From assembly GCA_013350335.1 (NCBI GenBank), contig CM023537.1, positions 45,444,111 to 45,508,110 of the forward strand: a DNA stretch of 64,000 bases, given 5' to 3'. The notes below the pieces were generated by a model. That model was given only the letters and a program-made list of their open reading frames with translations, was not told the origin of the DNA and searched no databases. This document shows positions 58,701 to 64,000 of the stretch, piece after piece; the stretch's first letter is position 1; each line of letters opens with the position of its first letter. The stretch is from Chimonanthus salicifolius. Lineage: Eukaryota > Streptophyta > Magnoliopsida > Laurales > Calycanthaceae. Position numbers and translations under genes: made by a program.

Positions 58701-61700
58701 ATTAGGGATAATGGAGGCAAATGAGGTAGAACTGAAAGCAATCAGGAGAGCATTCCATGTTTAGTCTAAGCTTATGGGCAGTAACCTTATTATCGAAGGT
58801 GACCGACTAATGCCATCTCTTGGGCTAGTAATAGGAAATCCCTCTTTGGAGGTTGACACACATTACTAGGGACATTTGCAGGCTGTGCAGGTTGGGAGGC
58901 ATCTCTTTCATTCATACACCTCGTTCAACGAACAATGTAGCTGATTTTTTAGTGAAAGTGGGCGTACACAAACAAATACCGTCTATGGAACTGTTTTCAT
59001 CATATCGGCCATGGGAGTTTGGGGAGTAGGGGACTATAGTATACCACTTGTGGGGAGGGGTGTGCTGTTGTATCTCTTCTTTTGCTTTATGTTTTTATCT
59101 ATCTTTTCCATTTCTTTATCTTGGATCGCGGTATAACTCTCCTATACTTGGATCCCCTCATGTATTCGCTCTTTGTTTTTTAATGAATTAACTTGTCAAT
59201 GTTTCAAAAAAAATGTATTGAATGTCTTTATTTGAAATGCTAGTGGGGGTTGAAAGAAGGTTTGAAGAAATTCAAAGGAGCTGTTTATGGGATATGTGTG
59301 GGGGCAAAAAGAAAATCCATTTGGTTAGAATGTTTTGAAATCTTAGTAGGGAAAGGGGTTTAAGTTTGGTTAGGTCAAGGGATAGGAATAAGGTGCTTTT
59401 ATGTAAATGATCTTGGAGATATGGCATGGAGGTGGATGCTGTTTAGAGAAGAACTTTAGATTCAAGATATGGGTTGGATAGATTAGGAGGATGGGACTTG
59501 GGTAAGAGGTTCTAAAGGGAGGGGTCAGTTGTCTTAAGGAGCATTTGTAGAGTTGGCATAGGAGACGGAAGGTGTGGGAAAGGCTTTTAGAGAATAATTT
59601 TTTTGGTAGGTAGTGGCAACATGTTGTCTTTTTGGTTGGACTATGGGGTGGGTGATCAATGCTTAAAGAGCAATTTTCTAAGGCTGCGTTTGGATGTGTG
59701 GGTGGGGTGTTGTTGGGGGGGTTGGGGTTTACCCCCTATTACCCTTGTTTGGTAATGGAGGGGTGAGGGTAAAAATATGTTTTACCCCTCTCCTCCCTTT
59801 TTGAGCACCCTTGGGACCATGGGGGTTTTCAAGAAACCCTTGCCCCTCTTTACCTTTCTTTACCCCTTATTTGCACCTATGGAGCAAAACTTTTTTAAAA
59901 TATTTTTTAGTTGATGAATATTATTTAATAATTATGTTTCATAAAATTATATTTTTATTTTTTATATTATATAGATTTAATAAAAAATATTAATTTATAT
60001 AAAATTGTTAATATGTCAGGTTACTCCTGCTTACAGTTACCAAACAAGATTTTTTTGTGTCAGGGTACGTTTTAACTTTACCCCTAATTACCAAATAAGA
60101 TAAAGGTAATCCCTGCATAGGGGTAATCCCTGCTCAAGGGTAACCCCTGTAAAATTTACCCCTCATCCAAATGCAGGCTGAGACTATTTAGAGGAGTAAC
60201 TGATAGGAAGGTTTGGTGGCTCAATGTTGTGAAATATTAGGAGGTAATGTTGTTTGGAGTTTGGAATTTAGGAGAAAATTGAGGGAAGAAGAGATAAGGG
60301 AGTATGAGGAGTTATTAAGAAGGTTGAATGAGGATTTATTTGTTGCAAGAAGGAAGATAGACATGCTGGTCCTGATTTTAGGTGATCCGAAAGCTTTGAA
60401 CTCTACTTGTGATGATCTCCAAGTATTAATGTGTTCTAATACTGTTGAACTCTTTAGATCTCGTCTGTTTGCGATGCTATTTGATTAAATCTTATGATAT
60501 TCATTGATTCAAACTTTAAGCTTATGAATTCAGCATTTAAATTTTGTTTTGCATGCATATAGCAGTAGATTTCATTCTAGTTCTTGATTTTCCATCAAAG
60601 CATACTTGTTTTTTGAAGACCAAAGTATCCAAGCATCCCACCTGAATTTTCCAGGCGTCCCACCTGACTAATCCTTGGGGCATGTGTAATCCTCCCAATC
60701 CGCACACGCCGGGTACATAACTAAGGGGAGTGACCTTTTTTGTGTTTAGGGGGGCTTGATCTCAAGACCTCTCACAAACAAGGGTGGGAATTGACCATTA
60801 AGCTAACCCCTCAGGGTTCCATCAATGCATACTTAGACCTAGGGTTTTTAATACTTTAATCTTATTCTAGGGCATGTCACACTTCTGTCCTGCGTCACTA
60901 TCTCATGGTGAATGAATGAATTGGCTGACCACACCCATAATATAAGAAATATTAGGATGAGTGATGGTTGTATTAGTTTTTGTAGTATGTTGGATATTCT
61001 AGCTAAGTTCCATCATAATTTAGATCAAATGGAGTAACAATGGGTTTGCAACTGTGATAACTAGCCTCTTGAAGCAAGTCCAAAACATACTCTAAGATAA
61101 ACAAATGCCCTTGGTGAGGTGAGCTGCTTCTATGCCAAGGAAATAGTGAAGAGGTCCTAGGTCTTTGACATTAAATACAATGTTGAGATGTTCTTTTAAG
61201 GCTTGAATAATGTTTTCATCATTGCCATTGAGAACTAGATCATCAACAGAGACAATAGAAATCAAGGTAATAGATTTCTGTCCTTTGAAAAAACACAGAA
61301 TGATCAGAGTGACAGTGGTTGGACTCGATATGTTTGTTATTTGTTCAACTAATTTTCATCCATTTGCATTGTGAGCCTTTTGTCATACTCCAATTATTTA
61401 ATTGATCTTTTAGTCTCACTAATTAGTACTGCATCATCAGAAAATGACAAACAAAGGGTATCTTTGTCTTGGATTTTAATGTTGTCCTATAGTAAGTTAT
61501 TGGTGAAGCAACTTTAACTTAGAACCATGTTTCTCTCTCCACAATGTTCTTACACTTGTTGCTCCTTTGTACATTCCATCTATATTACTAACACATCCAT
61601 TTGGGATGCTTTTCTTTTTCAACATTCACCAAATTCAATCTAAACACCCTATTGTAAACTACCACTCAATAAAGCACACCCATTATTTGTAAGCTTCATT

Positions 61701-64000
61701 TGGTATCTACATAGTTAAGGCTGGGCTGACTCTAGCATCATGTAGTGGATTCAGTGCTTATAGATTGCAAAGATTGCTGGGAGGAACATCTTAGAATGCA
61801 CGATATAAAGGATTACAGAAAAGTTTGAGAGGTTTCTTCACTGGAAACATGCACTAAATGAATTATCAAGTACAGCAGTGTGATTTTATAACTGGTCATA
61901 GTAATGACATTTTTATTGGAATGGAATAAATATAGTGTGTATTAATAACAACATACTGTTAGTGGTATTTGTCAATAACTCTTGAATTAAAGACTTAGTT
62001 CATGTGAAAAATTTCTTTTATCAGTGGGCTAGCTGGAGAACTTTATGGTTGCCTAAATGACCTGCTATCCTAATGATAACAATGTTCCTGTGGTAGAGGG
62101 GAGCCAATGCAGACAACTTCTTGTGATCCTAAAATTATTGTGAAAAGGGCCTTACATTCAGAGATAAGTTTACATGTCCAAAAGGAAATTTTTAGGTTCT
62201 GAACTTTCCTTCGTTTTTTTTTTTTGTGTGCGCGCGCGCATGAGCTGAAGTGTTTTGAAGGTCAATAATATAATGTTTTTCAGTTCCTTGGTGGTTAAGT
62301 TGATATTGGATTTTTGGTTTTATTATTTTTGTTTATTTTAACATGACTGGAACTCTCAATCTTTATGGATGCAACAATGGGCACTTAACAACTTTGCCCA
62401 AGGCTCTTATCTTTTTTTTTTTATGTTGTTGCTTTTGCACTTTACTTCCATAGTTGTTAGTTTTATTCTGATTATTTGTTGTGGAAGGCCCTCAATTGCC
62501 AAAGAAGATTCGAGCTCTTGCATCTTATCGTGACTTCACTTTTGCTGCCTTTGGAAATGACATTGCAGTTTTCAAACGTGCTGAACAGGTTTATCTTTTA
62601 AAATTCTTATTCTCTAGAGGCTTTTGTTTTAGCATCACATGATGATTTGTGTTAAGTTCATCTGTTTCACGTTTTGTGTTTTGAATAATTCAGAACTTTT
62701 GTCTGATGGATGACACAAAGATACACACAGACATACCCCTATTTCCTCTTGTGAGAGTATAGTATGTGGCACACCTTGTTGAGGCCCACCTAGGGCCGCT
62801 AACAGTCATAATTTTTTTTGGTGGTTTCCTATGAACGAGAGGCTGGATCTTGTGTAGGTGACCACGTTCAGCCACCTTGTCCAATCGGTGTATTGACGAG
62901 AATTTGGAAATGAAAGTGACCCAATAAGATGAAATGGTCTAAAATGAGATTTTATTGGCAGACCTTGACCCTGGCAGGTTATGGGGTGGGTGGATATGTA
63001 GGATACCACATTCACACCCATTCTAACTAGTATCATTGTAATTTTTAGTAAATTTTCATTTCTTCAGATTACAACCCTAAGTTGGTGTTTGCACATTTTT
63101 TCACATGTTTTGCATTTACCTGAAAAAAATGTGGCCATGCCTGCCGACGTTGTTCTACAAATGCAGGATCTGGTTGGACTGAGTTCCATGTTGGATTTTT
63201 TCCCTATTTGATTTTATAATTTTCCATCAAATAACGTCCGTTCAAAGTGCACGATGCAAAGCATCAAAATTCCAGCTTGACAGTTTTTGACCCTACCCTA
63301 TCGAAAAGTAGTTTTCATGGTAAATGTGGAGGTCTAATTTTGAACTACTTACTTTCCATATGAGTGGAAAAGCCAAACAAATCCTAAGAGAATGTTTGCG
63401 TTATTTAATGTGAAATACCTGATCCATGTTGACCTAAATGGTGACAATTTCAATCTGTCATTGTTGAGGTTTTCATCACTTATTTTTTCACCAAAGATGC
63501 ATGGGAATTGTGGAATGGAGCAAGAAAACCTTTTCATTTTCTGCTAAAAAAATTTAGGCTCTCCCTTATAGGAAAATGAATTCCATGGTAAGTGGGAAGG
63601 GCCTAATTTTTTGAAGCACATTTCCACCCACTAGTCATGGTACATTCTCTGCACACAACACATTATTGTGTATTTACTTTGTTTTATGTTTAAAAGTAAT
63701 TAATCAATGACATGTTTTATTTGAAAATCCAATCACATACTAATTAATTAAAGTTTTGAGATACTTTGGATAAATCCCAATCTTTTTGCTTAATCTGAAA
63801 AAAAGCCTTATTATTTTTCTATACTTTGAAAAGTCCCCAATCTTTCTTAATCAATGAACAGCTTTTTTATTTGAAAATTGAATCACATACGAATTAATTA
63901 AAGTCATGGGGATATTTTGAAATAAGTCCGCATCTTTTTGCTTAGTCTGAAAAAGCCTCTCATTTAAAAGCCTCATTATTCTATTCGATATTTTGAGAAA
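52639..64000 (+). CDS. UTP21: UTP21/WDR36-like WD-repeat protein gene, 5' part
   Basis: In yeast and plants this protein belongs to the UTP-B part of the SSU processome, which acts in the nucleolus to cut and fold pre-18S rRNA. Three coding exons are visible. They are 52639-52764 (42 codons, MGIFQPYRAIGYITSG... to HIYD), 53882-53909 (CGKLTLVLV plus one base) and 62488-62588 (GPQLPKKIRALASY... to FKRAEQ). Splice signals are gac|GTACGT, GCAG|tgtggg, ttg|GTAAGG, GGAAG|gcc and cag|GTTTAT. All phases agree, giving 85 codons, and they cover the start of the first WD propeller. The remaining exons, including the rest of the propellers and the C-terminal Utp21 domain, lie beyond the window. The frame is open upstream to 52414, but homology and the GCAATGGG context favour 52639. 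Confidence 0.88.
52765..53881. other. UTP21 intron 1 (1117 bp)
   Basis: GT-AG intron with T-rich acceptor TATATTTTTGCAG. It contains T runs at 53238-53250 and 53501-53519. No gene or clear transposon was seen. Confidence 0.85.
53882..53909 (+). CDS. UTP21: UTP21 exon 2 (28 bp micro-exon)
   Basis: Only 28 bases, encoding CGKLTLVLV and the first base of a Gly codon completed by exon 3. The acceptor is GCAG and the donor GTAAGG. It is too short to appear in simple ORF scans and was recognised from the conserved KLTLVLVGPQLP sequence of the family. Confidence 0.88.
54600..55520 (-). pseudogene. LINE fragment: zinc-binding region and 3' end
   Basis: On the minus strand it reads VEWDVLLR, DKDYLLWSWPDPTSSFSVK, FLWTGGLGKICTQDNLRKRGR and then CHFCVQALEEVNSLLIHC, the Cys/His pattern of the LINE zf-RVT domain. 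A T-rich stretch (A-tail on the minus strand) near 54605-54613 marks the 3' end. No RNase H domain follows, so this copy ends earlier than the 4-14 kb LINE. Stops interrupt the frame. Confidence 0.8.
55736..56149 (+). repeat. Tandemly duplicated + strand LINE RT fragment
   Basis: Two copies of a 193-bp unit start at 55736 and 55929 (TTTAAGAGTGAATTTGGGG and its variant). On the + strand they encode part of the LINE RT thumb (DKLPMMYLGL, NPKLKKFWDPIVE). The second copy runs into the poly-G tract. They differ at around 6-8% by eye. Confidence 0.85.
56150..56173. repeat. Uninterrupted run of 24 G
   Basis: A pure G tract between the + strand LINE fragment and the minus-strand LINE. Such runs are rare in plant DNA. 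It could be a true mononucleotide tract, or an artefact at a sequence join. Confidence 0.95.
56181..56899. repeat. Tandem duplication, unit about 358 bp
   Basis: GCTCATTTTAATTCGAGCAT starts at 56181 and again at 56539. Both units include the minus-strand LINE RT thumb (GGRLALIKTCLVNLPTYYLS-like), and they are very similar. The LINE thumb is thus present twice in a row. Confidence 0.9.
56181..58520 (-). pseudogene. LINE ORF2 fragment (linker and RT), minus strand
   Basis: At 58369-57833 it has the [24 protein letters not shown] block. At 57360-57190 it has LEREFEEAEVLEALHSVDGD and the K-A-S-G-H-D-G-F motif. A deletion removes the central RT palm, joining HCLVPI to a region near 57110-57050. 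The active-site region reads FADNTLLFFEA near 57000, with the second Asp changed to Asn. The thumb then follows twice. As in the 4-14 kb LINE, the gap between FFHR and the LEREFEEAEV block is long (about 750 bp). Confidence 0.82.
58530..59213 (+). pseudogene. LINE 3' end with RNase H, + strand
   Basis: An RNase H domain broken by stops: LCKFYVDGATRGKLGPT (catalytic Asp present), EANEVELKAIRRAF (Glu) and LIIEGDRLMP (Asp). The 3' untranslated part ends AATTAACTTGTCAATGTTTCAAAAAAAA at about 59213, a short A-tail. It is oriented opposite to the LINE next to it. Confidence 0.78.
59215..60490 (+). pseudogene. LINE ORF2 fragment, + strand, split by a MITE
   Basis: On the + strand, LINE connection-region sequence (VERRFEEIQRSCLWDMCGGKKK, IHLVRM) runs to 59681. 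After the MITE it resumes with a frame at 60213-60488 (VVWSLEFRRKLREEE, then a Leu-rich helix), comparable to the RRNL segment of the 4-14 kb LINE. There are several stops. Confidence 0.65.
59682..60178. mobile_element. Tourist/PIF-Harbinger-like MITE (497 bp)
   Basis: Terminal inverted repeats GGCTGCGTTTGGATG and GCCTGCATTTGGATG. Flanks TAA (59679-59681) and TGA (60179-60181) match at two of three bases, as expected for a 3-bp TWA target. Inside, repeated ACCCCT/GGGGTAA words and no coding. A hAT-type MITE is an alternative. Confidence 0.7.
61060..61265 (-). pseudogene. Copia reverse transcriptase scrap
   Basis: On the minus strand an open stretch reads ISIVSVDDLVLNGNDENI then LKEHLNIVFNVKDLG and, after a shift, a LHYFLGIE-like segment. 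This is the YVDD active-site region of Copia RT, with SVDD where YVDD is usual, followed by the usual DLG and FLGIE blocks. No LTR was found, so it is a fragment inside UTP21 intron 2. Confidence 0.78.
62488..62588 (+). CDS. UTP21: UTP21 exon 3
   Basis: 101 bases. The first two complete the Gly codon started in exon 2. Encodes PQLPKKIRALASYRDFT, FAAFGNDIAVFKRAEQ, strongly conserved at the start of the UTP21/WDR36 propeller. It ends in phase 0 at CAG|GTTTAT. Confidence 0.92.
62589..64000. other. UTP21 intron 3, runs off the window
   Basis: No further exon was recognised before the right edge. A T run with GTGTGCGCGCGCGC lies just before exon 3, near 62217-62240. The end of this stretch carries the tandem repeat listed next. 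Confidence 0.65.
63697..64000. repeat. Tandem repeat, period about 151 bp
   Basis: ATTTGAAAATCCAATCACATAC at 63719-63740 recurs, with small changes, at 63870. AATTAATTAAAG and CTTTTTGCTTA follow each in the same order. Two copies are seen, and the array may continue beyond the edge. Confidence 0.85.

Larger units (their letters stand above)
53910..62487. other. UTP21 intron 2 (about 8.6 kb), transposon-filled
   Basis: Runs from GTAAGG to GGAAG|GCC. It holds LINE fragments on both strands, two tandem duplications, a 24-base G run, a MITE and a Copia RT scrap, each listed below. 53910-54600 and 61300-62487 show nothing further that I can support. Confidence 0.85.

Noticed and set aside
60640..60840. 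Possible tRNA-derived SINE (GATCTCAAGACCTC stretch)
   Set aside because: A and B box spacing and target duplication could not be shown.
1..64000. tRNA, rRNA, CRISPR array, bacterial operon or phage signals
   Set aside because: None seen; direct repeats here are minisatellites, tandem duplications or LTRs, and genes have plant introns.

Overview
The window is nuclear DNA from a flowering plant, probably a species with a repeat-rich, AT-rich genome. The evidence is plant-type transposons of nearly every major class, GT-AG introns and one conserved plant gene. The species cannot be named from the sequence. There are no bacterial-style operons, no CRISPR array, and no rRNA or tRNA gene that I can see.

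Only one gene looks functional. It is the 5' part of a UTP21/WDR36-type WD-repeat gene (SSU processome, nucleolar pre-18S rRNA processing) on the + strand, and it runs off the right edge. Its exons are 52639-52764, 53882-53909 and 62488-62588, and the phases join perfectly. Intron 2 is about 8.6 kb and is filled with LINE fragments, a MITE and a Copia scrap.

Layout. 1-1.6 kb: repeats and a tiny TRIM. 1.6-18.8 kb: a three-deep nest. An older retroelement remnant is split by a large non-autonomous LTR element (2114-17676, minus strand, tRNA-Asp-type primer site). That element is split by an L1-type LINE (3979-14119, minus strand, 15-bp target duplication). The LINE is split in turn by a solo gypsy-type LTR (5594-8341, target duplication TGCAA). 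20.2-30.1 kb: two related 2-kb LTRs flank a decayed Ty3/gypsy gag-pol. 30.25-33.26 kb: a compact non-autonomous LTR element with 171-bp LTRs and a 29-bp minisatellite, inserted in an unidentified coding-like fragment. 35.8-49.4 kb: a gypsy LTR plus primer site, a 4.6-kb Copia element, a 3.8-kb hAT element and a second gypsy-type LTR. 50.0-52.46 kb: a near-perfect 2.4-kb palindrome with a pogo/Emigrant-like insert in one arm, ending about 180 bp before the UTP21 start codon. 52.6-64 kb: UTP21.

Most coding matter is broken (stops, frameshifts, truncations), so the transposons are mainly relics. Exact target-site duplications let me bound several of them to the base and order the insertions. The least ordinary signals are the LTR element whose two outer ends are both U3 ends, the palindrome against the UTP21 promoter, a long extra segment in ORF2 shared by two LINE copies, and the unidentified coding-like fragment at 33.3-33.7 kb.
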